DNA of 41,350 nucleotides, taken from an uncultured Prevotella sp. GTDB taxonomy: Bacteria; Bacteroidota; Bacteroidia; Bacteroidales; Bacteroidaceae. Below are positions 1 through 8,130 of the stretch, piece by piece. The translations under genes and the position numbers were made by a program. Location: assembly GCF_900549175.1 (NCBI RefSeq), contig NZ_URNN01000004.1, positions 1 to 41,350 of the forward strand, written 5' to 3'. Position 1 is the first letter of the stretch, and every line of letters starts with the position of its first letter. The notes under the pieces are model-generated. The model worked only from the letters and a program-made list of their open reading frames with translations, had not been told where the DNA came from and searched no databases.

Positions 1-137
1 TAAAGGATGACTAAAACCCTCTGTGTCTCTGTGCCTCTGTGTTCCAAAAAACCTTTGCGTATCAGCGTCTTTGCGTTTAAAACACATCTCCATGTCTCTG
101 TTTCCAAAAACCTTTGCGCCTCAGCGTCTTTGCGTTT
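1..137. repeat. Tandem CTCTGTG / CTTTGCG-type intergenic repeat
   Basis: Two degenerate copies of one unit lie side by side (about 18-79 and 80-137). Each starts with a CTCTGTGTCTCTGTG-like segment and ends with CCTTTGCG..CAGCGTCTTTGCGTTT. The same unit recurs at 10273-10480. There is no convincing coding content. The right end of the second copy supplies part of the stop codon of the blaI-like gene, because the TAA there is shared with the TTAAACGC end of the repeat. This is an interspersed non-coding repeat whose function is unknown. Confidence 0.8.
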
Positions 138-546
138 AAGATTTGGTGACGTTGAATGTGTCCGGTTTCCTTATCATATTGATAATCTCCTCCAGGTCAT
201 CATCGGATATTTCCTCCTCTCTGGCAAAGAAGCTGAACATGGCTTTCATGGAGTTGCCGAACATTGTCGACTTCACTTCCTTCATAAACTGCGACGTATA
301 CTTCTGCCGTGTGATGACGGGATAAAACAGGAAAGTGTTGTTGCCCTGCTCCGCCTTGCGGTGGTCGATGAAACCTTTACATGTCAGTATGCGCAGAAAG
401 GTGGCTACCGTCGAATAGGCCGGCTTCGGCGTTGGATATTTATCGATAATGTTGTGGGTGCTCATCGCGCCTCCGTTGTCCCAGAGAATGTTCATTATCT
501 CCATCTCTGCACGGGTGAGTGTCCATTCTTTTCCGTTGCGTCTCAT
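136..546 (-). CDS. BlaI/MecI/CopY-family transcriptional repressor
   Basis: A 136-residue winged-helix regulator of the penicillinase-repressor family. The N-terminal half has the family pattern: LTRAEMEIMNILWDNG, then a helix-turn-helix around residues 25-60 with AYSTVATFLRIL, then a KGF/DHRK wing. The acidic C-terminal part would be the dimerisation region. Family members bind palindromic operators and are usually released when a BlaR1/MecR1-type M56 membrane protease cleaves them. Any such partner would lie to the left of the window, because only repeats follow the stop codon. A good promoter sits at 596-627, about 50 bases upstream. The length is normal for the family. Its target genes cannot be told from the sequence. 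Confidence 0.9.
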   Translation of the reverse strand: MRRNGKEWTLTRAEMEIMNILWDNGGAMSTHNIIDKYPTPKPAYSTVATFLRILTCKGFIDHRKAEQGNNTFLFYPVITRQKYTSQFMKEVKSTMFGNSMKAMFSFFAREEEISDDDLEEIINMIRKPDTFNVTKS

Positions 547-595
547 GCTTATCTAATATTTTAGTCAGGTGATTTAATTTTTTAAATTCACTGCG

Positions 596-627
596 CAAAT
601 GTACATGAAAAACAGTTATACCGCAAA
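596..627 (-). promoter_or_regulatory. Bacteroidetes-type promoter for the blaI-like gene
   Basis: On the minus strand TTTG (624-627) is followed after 20 bases by TACATTTG (596-603). This matches the -33/-7 consensus of the Bacteroidetes primary sigma factor and lies about 50 bases ahead of the start codon. Confidence 0.65.
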
Positions 628-729
628 AGAATGGAAAAGAAAAAGACACCAAAGCAAATTATTTAACCTTTATTGTTAGATAACACTGTCATTTTTTTAG
701 ATGTTAAGACACAGGGCCGAGACGGCGGT

Positions 730-1626
730 TCACAGCTTCATACACGCAACCTTCGCCCTGATGAAATCGATGAATTTTGCATCGCCGAGCACTTCTACGC
801 TCTCGAAAAGGCCGAGAACAAAGCGGGAAATGCCGAGATAACTGCACACGTCGAGCCGCAGAATCCAGTGTGACGGACCGTCGGGCGTGACATGGCGGCT
901 CGCCTTGGGGTACTCTTCGAGTAGAAGATTGCGGGCCAGGCGGTTAAGCCGCACCTCCACGGGCATAACGGTCTCGCCGCTGAACATGAAGATGTCGGTG
1001 TACACGCGGCGGTGATCGGCCTCATGGGTCCATTCGTCGGAAAGCATCATGACCTCCTCTATGCGCGAAATCTTGAACGTCTTGTTCATGGCCGACGTAT
1101 ATTCATAACACCTCACCTCGTTGTTGTTGTCCAGAAAGAGATAGGGTTCCACCACACGGTTGCTCACGCTGTCGCTGTGCGGCGACGAATAGTTGCGCAG
1201 GATGACGGCCCGCTTCATCTTTATGGCCTCGTAGAGCGTGCTGACGTTCTGCGCCTCACGCTCGCACACGGACACGCGGTCGAGAATGTCGAGGTCGTAA
1301 AGATTTTCGAGCTTGCGCTTGAGATGCTGCACCTGCAGGCTTCCCGAGTCGGCACGGTCGAGCAGACGGCGCATAGTGATGGCCTCATCTTCGGTGAAAT
1401 GGGCTTTTTTTATCAGTTTTGTGAAAAATTGTGAAGTTTTGTCGAGACTGTAGCACGCACCGTGTTTCTCGACAATGAAGCCATAATCGCGCAGAAAGTC
1501 TATGTAATAATAAAGGGTGCGGCGGGATATGCCGAGACGTTCGCAAAGCTGCTGCACGGTATATCCGCGGTTTTCGGTCATAAGGAGTATCAACGACAGT
1601 TCGCGGTCGAGATTGTTGTGGCGCAT
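730..1626 (-). CDS. HTH and WYL-domain transcriptional regulator
   Basis: A 298-residue protein. The N-terminal winged helix-turn-helix (about residues 5-60) contains TVQQLCERLGISRRTLYYYI, a DeoR/HTH_11-like recognition helix. The rest fits a WYL-type ligand-sensing domain: a central beta-rich part with VVEPYLFLDNNNEVRCYEY and FKISRIEEV, then a C-terminal WCX-like extension with LRLDVCSYLGISRFVLGL. WYL regulators commonly respond to nucleic acid or nucleotide ligands and control stress or defence genes. What this one controls is unknown, and no defence operon is adjacent. It lies downstream of rnhB on the same strand, but 246 bases separate them and that gap contains an inverted repeat (1749-1775), so it probably has its own promoter. 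Confidence 0.85.
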   Translation of the reverse strand: MRHNNLDRELSLILLMTENRGYTVQQLCERLGISRRTLYYYIDFLRDYGFIVEKHGACYSLDKTSQFFTKLIKKAHFTEDEAITMRRLLDRADSGSLQVQHLKRKLENLYDLDILDRVSVCEREAQNVSTLYEAIKMKRAVILRNYSSPHSDSVSNRVVEPYLFLDNNNEVRCYEYTSAMNKTFKISRIEEVMMLSDEWTHEADHRRVYTDIFMFSGETVMPVEVRLNRLARNLLLEEYPKASRHVTPDGPSHWILRLDVCSYLGISRFVLGLFESVEVLGDAKFIDFIRAKVACMKL

Positions 1627-1666
1627 AGGCGTAAGTAGTTTTTTAGTGATGAGGTTAAGCTGACTG

Positions 1667-1674
1667 CAAATTTA
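1667..1674 (-). promoter_or_regulatory. Putative -7 box for the WYL regulator
   Basis: TAAATTTG on the minus strand, about 40 bases ahead of the start codon, matches TAnnTTTG. I see no good -33 element at the right distance, so support is limited. Confidence 0.35.
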
Positions 1675-1748
1675 TAATAAAAACATAAGATTATCACCGG
1701 ATGAATGAAGTTCATGATAATAACATGTAATCGGGTGCAAAAATAATC

Positions 1749-1775
1749 GTTTTGTCGGATATAAACGACAAAAAC
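1749..1775. promoter_or_regulatory. Inverted repeat upstream of the WYL regulator
   Basis: GTTTTGTCG (1749-1757), an 8-base spacer GATATAAA, and CGACAAAAAC (1766-1775) form a near-perfect dyad. GATATAAAC (1758-1766) is itself complementary to GTTTATATC at 1790-1798. It lies about 125 bases upstream of the WYL gene and 100 bases downstream of rnhB. It could be an operator for the WYL dimer or a transcript hairpin after rnhB. The sequence does not decide between them. Confidence 0.35.
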
Positions 1776-1872
1776 AATAGATTTTTATAGTTTATATCTG
1801 ATGATTTTGTGTTTTCGTTATACAATTGTGCTAAGCCATACAGTTTTTTTGTGGACAACAAACCCTGCAACC

Positions 1873-2475
1873 TCAGAAGTCGAAACTCAGCTGCCCGTCG
1901 CCCAAAAGATTGTAGCTGCGGCGGTGATACGGCGTGATGCCGTATTGACGGATGGCATCGCGGTGCTTGCGTGTGGGGTAGCCCTTGTTGCTCTGCCAGT
2001 CGTATTGGGGGTATTCGGCGGCAAGCGAGGCCATGTAGTCGTCACGATAAGTCTTGGCAAGTATGCTGGCCGCCGCTATGGAGAGATACTTGCCGTCGCC
2101 CTTTACGATGGTGGTGTACGGCAGGTTGCGGTACGGCTTGAAGCGGTTGCCGTCTACGATGACCGCCTCCGGGCGCACGGAAAGCAGGTCGAGGGCACGG
2201 TGCATGGCAAGAATGCTGGCGTTGAGAATGTTGATGCTGTCTATCTCTTCGGGGGTGACCACACCCACGGCCCACGCCACGGCATCGCGCTTTATTATCT
2301 CGCGTAACTCGTTGCGGCGCTTCTCCGTAAGCTGTTTGGAGTCGTTGAGCCAAACATTTTCATAATCGGGCGGAAATATCACGGCTCCGGCATAAACGCT
2401 TCCGGCAAGGCAGCCGCGGCCGGCCTCATCGCATCCGGCCTCAACGAGACCATCGTAAAAATGACTTGCAAGCAT
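1873..2475 (-). CDS. rnhB: Ribonuclease HII
   Basis: A 200-residue enzyme that cuts the RNA strand of RNA/DNA hybrids and removes ribonucleotides embedded in DNA. The first catalytic block is GCDEAGRG, with D16 and E17. The third acidic residue is D108 in AVIVDGNRF. The family motifs LNDSKQLTEKRR and AAASILAKTYRD are also present, the latter carrying the fourth catalytic Asp. KGYPTRKHRDAI lies near the C-terminus. The length is typical and the gene appears complete. It is transcribed divergently from the small plus-strand gene at 2620. Confidence 0.97.
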   Translation of the reverse strand: MLASHFYDGLVEAGCDEAGRGCLAGSVYAGAVIFPPDYENVWLNDSKQLTEKRRNELREIIKRDAVAWAVGVVTPEEIDSINILNASILAMHRALDLLSVRPEAVIVDGNRFKPYRNLPYTTIVKGDGKYLSIAAASILAKTYRDDYMASLAAEYPQYDWQSNKGYPTRKHRDAIRQYGITPYHRRSYNLLGDGQLSFDF

Positions 2476-2619
2476 ATCTGTATGACTGTTTATTGGTAAA
2501 CAAATGTTAATATCTAAGATTTCTTAACGTAAATTCTTCACCGAATGAACCATTTGTGCACAAAAGCGTCGTTTCTTTGCATCATAAACATAATGAAACA
2601 ACTATTAATCCATCATGAT

Positions 2620-2943
2620 ATGAAGAACGAAATGATATTGTCAGCAGAGACAACCGCGAGCGCAACAATGGTAAAGAACACCACCGGCACAACACCGTCG
2701 GCATGGCGCATCGCCACACTTGCCGCCCGCACAGGCTCGCAGCTTGCCGGTTATTACTCGCGGGTGCTGGGCACGAAAGTTACCGTACGGCAGACGCTGC
2801 TGCTGCTCAACGCCCAGACGGCATTCCTTTTCACGGTCTTTCCGGCCGACTGCCACATGCTGCTGCGCTGCGCATGCGCCGGATGGCTGGTGTCGGCGCT
2901 GCTGAAATGCCGCAACAGCGGTATAAAGGCTCCCGAACTCTGA
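2620..2943 (+). CDS. Small uncharacterised protein, possibly membrane associated
   Basis: I do not recognise this family. From the ATG at 2620 it encodes 107 residues. The frame stays open upstream to an ATG at 2545, with another ATG at 2593. The region just before 2580 looks more like promoter than coding sequence (TTTG at 2553, TTTCTTTG at 2572), so the 2593 or 2620 start is preferred. Residues 30-107 look protein-like: ARTGSQLAGYYSRVLG and LLLLNAQTAFLFTVFPADC, then a second hydrophobic stretch ending in VSALLKC. There are three Cys residues in the C-terminal third. It is convergent with sufS and divergent from rnhB. No function is proposed. Confidence 0.55.
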   Translation: MKNEMILSAETTASATMVKNTTGTTPSAWRIATLAARTGSQLAGYYSRVLGTKVTVRQTLLLLNAQTAFLFTVFPADCHMLLRCACAGWLVSALLKCRNSGIKAPEL

Positions 2944-2977
2944 CACCCCGCGGCACTGCAACACGTCAGGCCGACCG

Positions 2978-4237
2978 TCAGAACATCCTGCTCACACGGC
3001 GTATGCCGTCGGCCAACGCGTCAATCTCCTCTTTCGTATTGTAAAGGGCGAACGATGCGCGAACAGTGCCCTGTATGCCCAAACGGTGCATCAGCGGCTC
3101 GGCACAATGGTGGCCGGTTCGCACGGCTATGCCGAGACGGTCGAGCAGTGTGCCCATGTCGAGGTGGTGAATGTCGCCAACAAGGAACGACACCACGGCG
3201 TCCTTGTCATCCGACTCGCCGAATATCCTCAATCCATCTATACCACGGAGCTGATCCACGCAGTAGCGGGTCAGCTCTTTTTCGTATGCAGCAATACGGT
3301 CGAGCCCTATCCCCTCAATATAGTCGATGGCCGTAGCCAAACCGTGGGTAGCCACATAGTCGGGCGTGCCGGCCTCAAACTTGAACGGCAGACGTGCGAA
3401 AACCGTCTTCTCGAACGTCACACTCTCTATCATCTCGCCCCCACCCTGATACGGCGGCAGCCTGTCGAGCCACTCCTCCTTGCCGTAAAGCACTCCTACA
3501 CCGGTGGGTCCGTACATCTTGTGGCCGCTGAAAACGAAGAAGTCGCAATCCATTGCCTGCACGTCTACCTTGAAGTGCGGGGCACTCTGTGCACCGTCTA
3601 TCATCACGGGTACGCCGTGGGCGTGGGCTATCCTTATTATCTCATCAACCTTATTCACCGTTCCGAGCACATTGCTCACATGAGCCACACTGACCATCTT
3701 CGTGCGGTCGGTGAACATACGCTCGTATTCGTCAAGCAGCAAGTCGCCCTTGTCATCCATAGGTATGACCTTTACTGCAATCCCCTTCTTTGCCGCCTGC
3801 AACTGCCACGGCACGATGTTGGAGTGGTGTTCCATGACGGAGACTATCACCTCGTCGCCCTCTTTCATAAATTCATCGCAGAAAGAGGACACCACAAGGT
3901 TGATGCTTTCGGTGGTGCCGCGCGTGAAGACGATTTCGGCTGTGCTGCGGGCGTTGATGAAACTGCGCACGCGCTCGCGGGCAGCCTCGTGCAAGTCGGT
4001 GGCCTTCTGCGACAGATAGTGCACGCCGCGGTGCACGTTGGCATTGACATTGAGATACTCATCGCGCATGGCATCGAGCACGCAGAGGGGTTTCTGCGTA
4101 GTTGCGGCGTTGTCGAGATACACCAGCGGACGGTCGTAGACTGTACGTGAAAGTATCGGAAAATCCTTTCTCACGTCCTCCGCCACGGGATGAAACGATA
4201 TGTCTGTTTCGTGTGTGATATTTTTCAGATTGTTCAT
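2978..4237 (-). CDS. sufS: Cysteine desulfurase SufS (group II)
   Basis: A 419-residue pyridoxal-phosphate enzyme that converts cysteine to alanine and supplies persulfide sulfur to the SufBCD scaffold. The PLP lysine is K240 in SGHKMYGPTG. The substrate-binding His pair is in SVMEHHSNIVPWQ. The persulfide-forming Cys is C378 in RTGHHCAEP, the short-loop arrangement of SufS rather than IscS. Last gene of the suf operon, 76 bases after sufD. The gap holds a C/G-rich palindrome (4282-4297). No sufE or sufU, the usual sulfur acceptors, is visible in the window. The gene appears complete. Confidence 0.97.
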   Translation of the reverse strand: MNNLKNITHETDISFHPVAEDVRKDFPILSRTVYDRPLVYLDNAATTQKPLCVLDAMRDEYLNVNANVHRGVHYLSQKATDLHEAARERVRSFINARSTAEIVFTRGTTESINLVVSSFCDEFMKEGDEVIVSVMEHHSNIVPWQLQAAKKGIAVKVIPMDDKGDLLLDEYERMFTDRTKMVSVAHVSNVLGTVNKVDEIIRIAHAHGVPVMIDGAQSAPHFKVDVQAMDCDFFVFSGHKMYGPTGVGVLYGKEEWLDRLPPYQGGGEMIESVTFEKTVFARLPFKFEAGTPDYVATHGLATAIDYIEGIGLDRIAAYEKELTRYCVDQLRGIDGLRIFGESDDKDAVVSFLVGDIHHLDMGTLLDRLGIAVRTGHHCAEPLMHRLGIQGTVRASFALYNTKEEIDALADGIRRVSRMF

Positions 4238-4281
4238 TGACTGATGATTGAGTTTGTCATATATTCCCCCAGCTCCGTTCT

Positions 4282-4297
4282 CCTCCCCTTGGGGAGG
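4282..4297. repeat. CCTCCCC..GGGGAGG palindrome between sufD and sufS
   Basis: A perfect 16-base palindrome, CCTCCCCTTGGGGAGG, in the 76-base sufD-sufS gap, followed by a further G-rich run. It would form a stable hairpin in the operon transcript. It could attenuate or process the transcript ahead of sufS, or be a dispersed repeat. No U-run follows, so it is not a clear terminator. Confidence 0.6.
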
Positions 4298-4313
4298 GCG
4301 GAAGGGGGCACTG

Positions 4314-5657
4314 TCACCTGCACAGCTTGCATCCCTCGCACTTGCTCAACTCGCCGCGGAAACGTTTCTCCACAAGCAGGTGCAGGCGGTCGCGCAGCGG
4401 GGCGAGCTGCATGGTGTCTATAACTTCGTTGATGAACGCGAACTCGAGCAGCAGCTTTGCCTCCTTTAGCGATATTCCGCGCTGGCGCATGTAGAACAGT
4501 GCGGCATCGTTGAGCTGCCCCACCGTGCTGCCGTGGGCGCACTTCACGTCATCGGCATATATCTCGAGCATGGGCTGGGTGTACATGCGTGCCTCGCGGG
4601 TGGCGCAGATATTCTGGTTACGCATCTCCGAAACCGTCTTCTGCGAGCCTTTGCGCACAAGCACCCTGCCGGCAAAGGCTCCCGTGGCCGCGCCGTCAAG
4701 CACATATTTGTACAGCTCGTTGCTCGTACAGTGTGCCGCACGGTGGTCTATGAGCGTATTGTTGTCCACATGCTGCTGCTTGTCGGCAATGACGCAGCCG
4801 TTCATGCGGCACTCGGCACCCTCGCCGGCCAGCACCACATCGGCACGGTTGCGGGTGATGCCGTTATGCAGTGTTATGATGTTGTGGTTGAGACGGCTGC
4901 CGCGCTGCTGCTCTATATAGAGATTGCTCACTCGCACATTCTTGGCGTGCGTCTCCTCAAGACAGTATAGGTCGAGCCCCGCGTTCTCCCCGACGTATGC
5001 CTCGATTACCTGCGTGGCGAGAAAACGGCGGTCGTCGGCGGCATGGTCGCAGAAGAGCAACTTTATCTCAGCGCCCTCTTCGACAATGATAAGCACACGG
5101 CGGTTTACCATAAGGTCGACATCCGAACGCAGAATGTTGATTACCTGCACGGCACGGTCAACCCTGACGTTCTTCGGAACATACACCACAAGCCCGTCTT
5201 GGGCCAGCATCGTGTTGAGAGCCGTCAAGGCATCGTCGTCAGTGCGGGCTATGCGGGCATAGTGCCGGGCAACAAGTTCGGGATTCTTCTCGGCAAAGGC
5301 ACTGAGCGAATCAACGACAACACCCTCCGGCAGATGGCCTTTGGGCTGCGCCTTACTGTAAAATGCGTCGTTGACAACGAAATAAAGCGATGTGCTCAGA
5401 TTGGGCACGTCGCAGCGGAAGGCGTCGTACGGATTTACGGGAATGTCGAGACGGTTGAGATTGAGACCGTAGTCGGGGGCGAACAGCGCCGCCATGTCGG
5501 TGTACTTGTAGCGCTCCACCTTACGCGTGGGGAAGCCCTGACGGCAGAAGTCATCGAAAGCGCGGTCACGCACGGCGTTCATCACTCCGGCACTGTGCCC
5601 GAAGAGCATGTTGCGACACTCCTTGAAGAGGTCGATATATTGATTTTCACTCTGCAT
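4314..5657 (-). CDS. sufD: Fe-S cluster assembly scaffold SufD
   Basis: A 447-residue beta-helical partner of SufB in the SufBC2D scaffold where Fe-S clusters are built. Typical features are the N-terminal helical region with GFPTRKVERYKYTD, the central repeats (QQRGSRLNHNIITLHNG and AECRMNGCVIADKQQHVDN), and the C-terminal CAHGSTVGQLNDAALFYMRQRGIS segment, written here in parts as CAHGSTVGQLND and ALFYMRQRGIS. The C-terminus ends in KCEGCKLCR, a CxxCxxC cluster absent from E. coli SufD that could bind metal or a cluster. It starts 12 bases after the sufC stop, so the two are co-transcribed. Confidence 0.96.
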   Translation of the reverse strand: MQSENQYIDLFKECRNMLFGHSAGVMNAVRDRAFDDFCRQGFPTRKVERYKYTDMAALFAPDYGLNLNRLDIPVNPYDAFRCDVPNLSTSLYFVVNDAFYSKAQPKGHLPEGVVVDSLSAFAEKNPELVARHYARIARTDDDALTALNTMLAQDGLVVYVPKNVRVDRAVQVINILRSDVDLMVNRRVLIIVEEGAEIKLLFCDHAADDRRFLATQVIEAYVGENAGLDLYCLEETHAKNVRVSNLYIEQQRGSRLNHNIITLHNGITRNRADVVLAGEGAECRMNGCVIADKQQHVDNNTLIDHRAAHCTSNELYKYVLDGAATGAFAGRVLVRKGSQKTVSEMRNQNICATREARMYTQPMLEIYADDVKCAHGSTVGQLNDAALFYMRQRGISLKEAKLLLEFAFINEVIDTMQLAPLRDRLHLLVEKRFRGELSKCEGCKLCR

Positions 5658-5669
5658 AAGCCCTCCTTT

Positions 5670-6425
5670 TCATTCTTCTCCCACCTCAGCCTTTATCCAG
5701 TCATAGCCGCGCTCCTGTATCTGCTGCGCCAGTTCTGGCCCGGCAGTCTTGACGATACGACCCTTGTAGAGCACATGCACCACATCGGGCTTTATCATCT
5801 CCAGCAGACGGTCGTAGTGGGTTATGACGATGCAACTCGACTCCGGCGTGCGCAGTTTGTTAACGCCTTCAGCCACGATACGCATGGCATCGACGTCAAG
5901 TCCCGAATCGGTCTCGTCGAGAATGGATAGCTTCGGCTCAAGCATGGCCATCTGGAAAATCTCGTTGCGCTTCTTCTCACCGCCGCTGAATCCTTCGTTA
6001 ACGGAGCGGTTGGCCAGCTTTTGGTCCAGCTCAACTATCTTTCTCTTCTCGCGCATCAGCTTGATGAAGTCGCCGGCACTCATAGGTTCCTTGCCCTCGT
6101 ACTTGCGCTTCTCGTTGATGGCGGCACGCATGAAGTTGGTCATCGACACGCCCGGAATCTCCACAGGATACTGGAACGAGAGGAACAGTCCCTCATGTGC
6201 CCTATCCTCGGGTTTCATATCCAGCAGGTTCTTGCCGTTGAACACGGCCTCGCCCGCCGTAACCTCGTAAAGCGGATTGCCCACAAGCACGGCACTGAGT
6301 GTCGACTTACCCGAACCATTTGGTCCCATTATGGCATGTGTCTCACCGTCTTTTATGGTGAGGTTTATACCGCGCAATATCTCTTTGTCGCCAATCCTGG
6401 CATGTAAATCTTTAACTGTCAGCAT
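5670..6425 (-). CDS. sufC: Fe-S cluster assembly ATPase SufC
   Basis: A 251-residue ABC-type ATPase that drives conformational change of the SufB/SufD scaffold. It is soluble, not a transporter. Walker A is GPNGSGKST (residues 34-42). The Q-loop is in FLSFQYPVEIPGVSM. The ABC signature FSGGEKKRNEI and Walker B with D-loop (LSILDETDSGLDVDAM) follow, and the switch His is in CIVITHYDRLL. All are the usual SufC versions. Second gene of the operon. The gap to sufB is 167 bases and holds an A/T-rich repeat. Confidence 0.97.
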   Translation of the reverse strand: MLTVKDLHARIGDKEILRGINLTIKDGETHAIMGPNGSGKSTLSAVLVGNPLYEVTAGEAVFNGKNLLDMKPEDRAHEGLFLSFQYPVEIPGVSMTNFMRAAINEKRKYEGKEPMSAGDFIKLMREKRKIVELDQKLANRSVNEGFSGGEKKRNEIFQMAMLEPKLSILDETDSGLDVDAMRIVAEGVNKLRTPESSCIVITHYDRLLEMIKPDVVHVLYKGRIVKTAGPELAQQIQERGYDWIKAEVGEE

Positions 6426-6429
6426 AACG

Positions 6430-6588
6430 TTGTTAAATTAAGGGTTAAAAATTAAGAATTAAGAAAGTATGTCTTTCCGCATCCCAATCCACCAACTTAT
6501 TTCATTTTTTCCAACCGGCCACCGCGCTTTCAAAACCATCGCGCAGCCAACTTTTAATTTTTAATTATTAATTATTAATTCTCAATCA
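6430..6588. repeat. A/T-rich inverted-repeat segment between sufB and sufC
   Basis: The otherwise compact suf operon is interrupted here. At the left end is a run of TTAAGGGTTAAAAATTAAG type (about 6436-6461). At the right end is CTTTTAATTTTTAATTATT and further TTAAT copies (about 6551-6582), roughly its reverse complement. The two flank a GC-richer core. The layout resembles a small MITE-like insertion. There is no ORF. Confidence 0.5.
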
Positions 6589-6592
6589 AGGT

Positions 6593-8080
6593 TCATCCCA
6601 CCGTGCCCTCAAGCGACACGCTGAGCAGCTTCTGTGCCTCCACGGCAAACTCCATGGGCAGCTTGTTGAGCACATCCTTGGCGTAGCCGTTGACTATCAG
6701 TCCCACGGCCTGCTCGGTGGGTATGCCGCGCTGATTGCAGTAGAACAGCTGGTCTTCGCTTATCTTGCTCGTGGTGGCCTCGTGCTCCACTATGGCCGTA
6801 TCGTTGTGGATGTCCATGTAGGGGAACGTGTGCGCGCCGCAATCGCTGCCGAGCAGCAGCGAGTCGCACGACGAATAGTTGCGCGCATTGTCGGCCTTCG
6901 TTCCCACACGCACCAGTCCGCGGTATGAGTTCTGGCTCTTTCCGGCCGATATTCCCTTCGATATGATAGTGCTTTTGGTGTTGCGTCCGAGGTGTATCAT
7001 CTTCGTTCCCGTGTCGGCTTCCTGATGATGGTTGGTGACGGCAACGCTGTAAAACTCGGCCACCGAGTTGTCGCCGCGCAACACACACGACGGATATTTC
7101 CACGTGATGGCACTGCCGGTCTCCACCTGTGTCCACGAAAGTTTGGAGCCCTCGCCGCGCAGTTCGCCGCGCTTGGTCACCAGATTGTACACTCCGCCGC
7201 GTCCGTTCTCGTCACCGGGGTACCAGTTCTGCACCGTGGAGTATTTCACCTCGGCACGGTCCTTCACTATTATCTCGACAATGGCGGCGTGCAACTGGTT
7301 CTCGTCACGCATCGGTGCCGTGCATCCCTCGAGGTAAGAGACGTACGAATCGTCATCGGCTATGATGAGCGTGCGCTCAAACTGTCCCGTATTCCTTGCA
7401 TTGATGCGGAAGTAGGAGCTGAGCTCCATCGGACAGCGCACGCCCTTGGGTATATAGACGAACGAGCCGTCGCTGAACACCGCGCTGTTGAGCGCCGCAT
7501 AGAAATTGTCGCGGTAGGGCACCACCGAGCCCAGATACTCGCGCACCAAGTCGGGATGCTGCTGTATGGCATCGCCTATCGAGCAGAAGATTATGCCCTT
7601 CTCTGCCAGCTTCTCCTTGTAGGTGGTCTTCACCGACACCGAGTCCATGATGGCATCCACGGCCACACCGCTCAGCGCGAGACGTTCCTCGAGCGGTATG
7701 CCCAACTTGTCGAACGTCTTCATCAGCTCCGGGTCTATCTCCTTCTTCTCCTCGCCGCCGGCCTTCTTCGCCATCGGGTCGGCGTAGTAGGATATCGCCT
7801 GATAGTCTATCTCCGGCAGACGCACGTGTCCCCACGAGGGCTGCTTCTGCGTTTTCCAGTATGCAAAGGCCTTCAGGCGGAAGTCGAGCATCCACTCCGG
7901 CTCGTTCTTCTTCCGCGAAATCAGCCTCACAACATCTTCGTTGAGTCCCTTTTCTATTATCTCGGTGTGCACATCGGTGGTGAAACCGAACTCATATTTC
8001 TGTTCAGCCACCTTTCTCACAAACTCGTTCTGCATGGCTTCCGCGTTCGTGCCTTTGTTATTATCCTTGTTAGTTTCCAT
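6593..8080 (-). CDS. sufB: Fe-S cluster assembly scaffold SufB
   Basis: A 495-residue core scaffold protein of the SUF system. The N-terminal region has WMLDFRLKAFAYWK and PEIDYQAISYYADP. The central beta-helix shows YIPKGVRCPMELSSYFRIN and YLEGCTAPMRDENQLHAA. The C-terminal part has SSCDSLLLGSDCGAHTFPY and HEATTSKISEDQLFYCNQRG, which hold the conserved Cys residues used for persulfide and cluster assembly. First gene of the operon, with a strong promoter match at 8131-8162. The length is typical. Confidence 0.97.
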   Translation of the reverse strand: METNKDNNKGTNAEAMQNEFVRKVAEQKYEFGFTTDVHTEIIEKGLNEDVVRLISRKKNEPEWMLDFRLKAFAYWKTQKQPSWGHVRLPEIDYQAISYYADPMAKKAGGEEKKEIDPELMKTFDKLGIPLEERLALSGVAVDAIMDSVSVKTTYKEKLAEKGIIFCSIGDAIQQHPDLVREYLGSVVPYRDNFYAALNSAVFSDGSFVYIPKGVRCPMELSSYFRINARNTGQFERTLIIADDDSYVSYLEGCTAPMRDENQLHAAIVEIIVKDRAEVKYSTVQNWYPGDENGRGGVYNLVTKRGELRGEGSKLSWTQVETGSAITWKYPSCVLRGDNSVAEFYSVAVTNHHQEADTGTKMIHLGRNTKSTIISKGISAGKSQNSYRGLVRVGTKADNARNYSSCDSLLLGSDCGAHTFPYMDIHNDTAIVEHEATTSKISEDQLFYCNQRGIPTEQAVGLIVNGYAKDVLNKLPMEFAVEAQKLLSVSLEGTVG

Positions 8081-8130
8081 CTGTCATTACTTCTTTCCGG
8101 CCTGTTTCCGGTCCTCTCTTTCTAAGGCTG

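Noticed and set aside
1..137. CRISPR array or tandem-repeat array at the left edge
   Set aside because: The units are degenerate, there are no unique spacers of equal size, and no cas genes are present.
3086..4150. 354-codon open frame on the plus strand across sufS
   Set aside because: Antisense shadow of a gene with an intact PLP lysine and persulfide Cys.
6992..8125. 377-codon open frame on the plus strand across sufB
   Set aside because: Antisense shadow; the composition is that of a reversed GC-rich gene and SufB motifs on the other strand are decisive.
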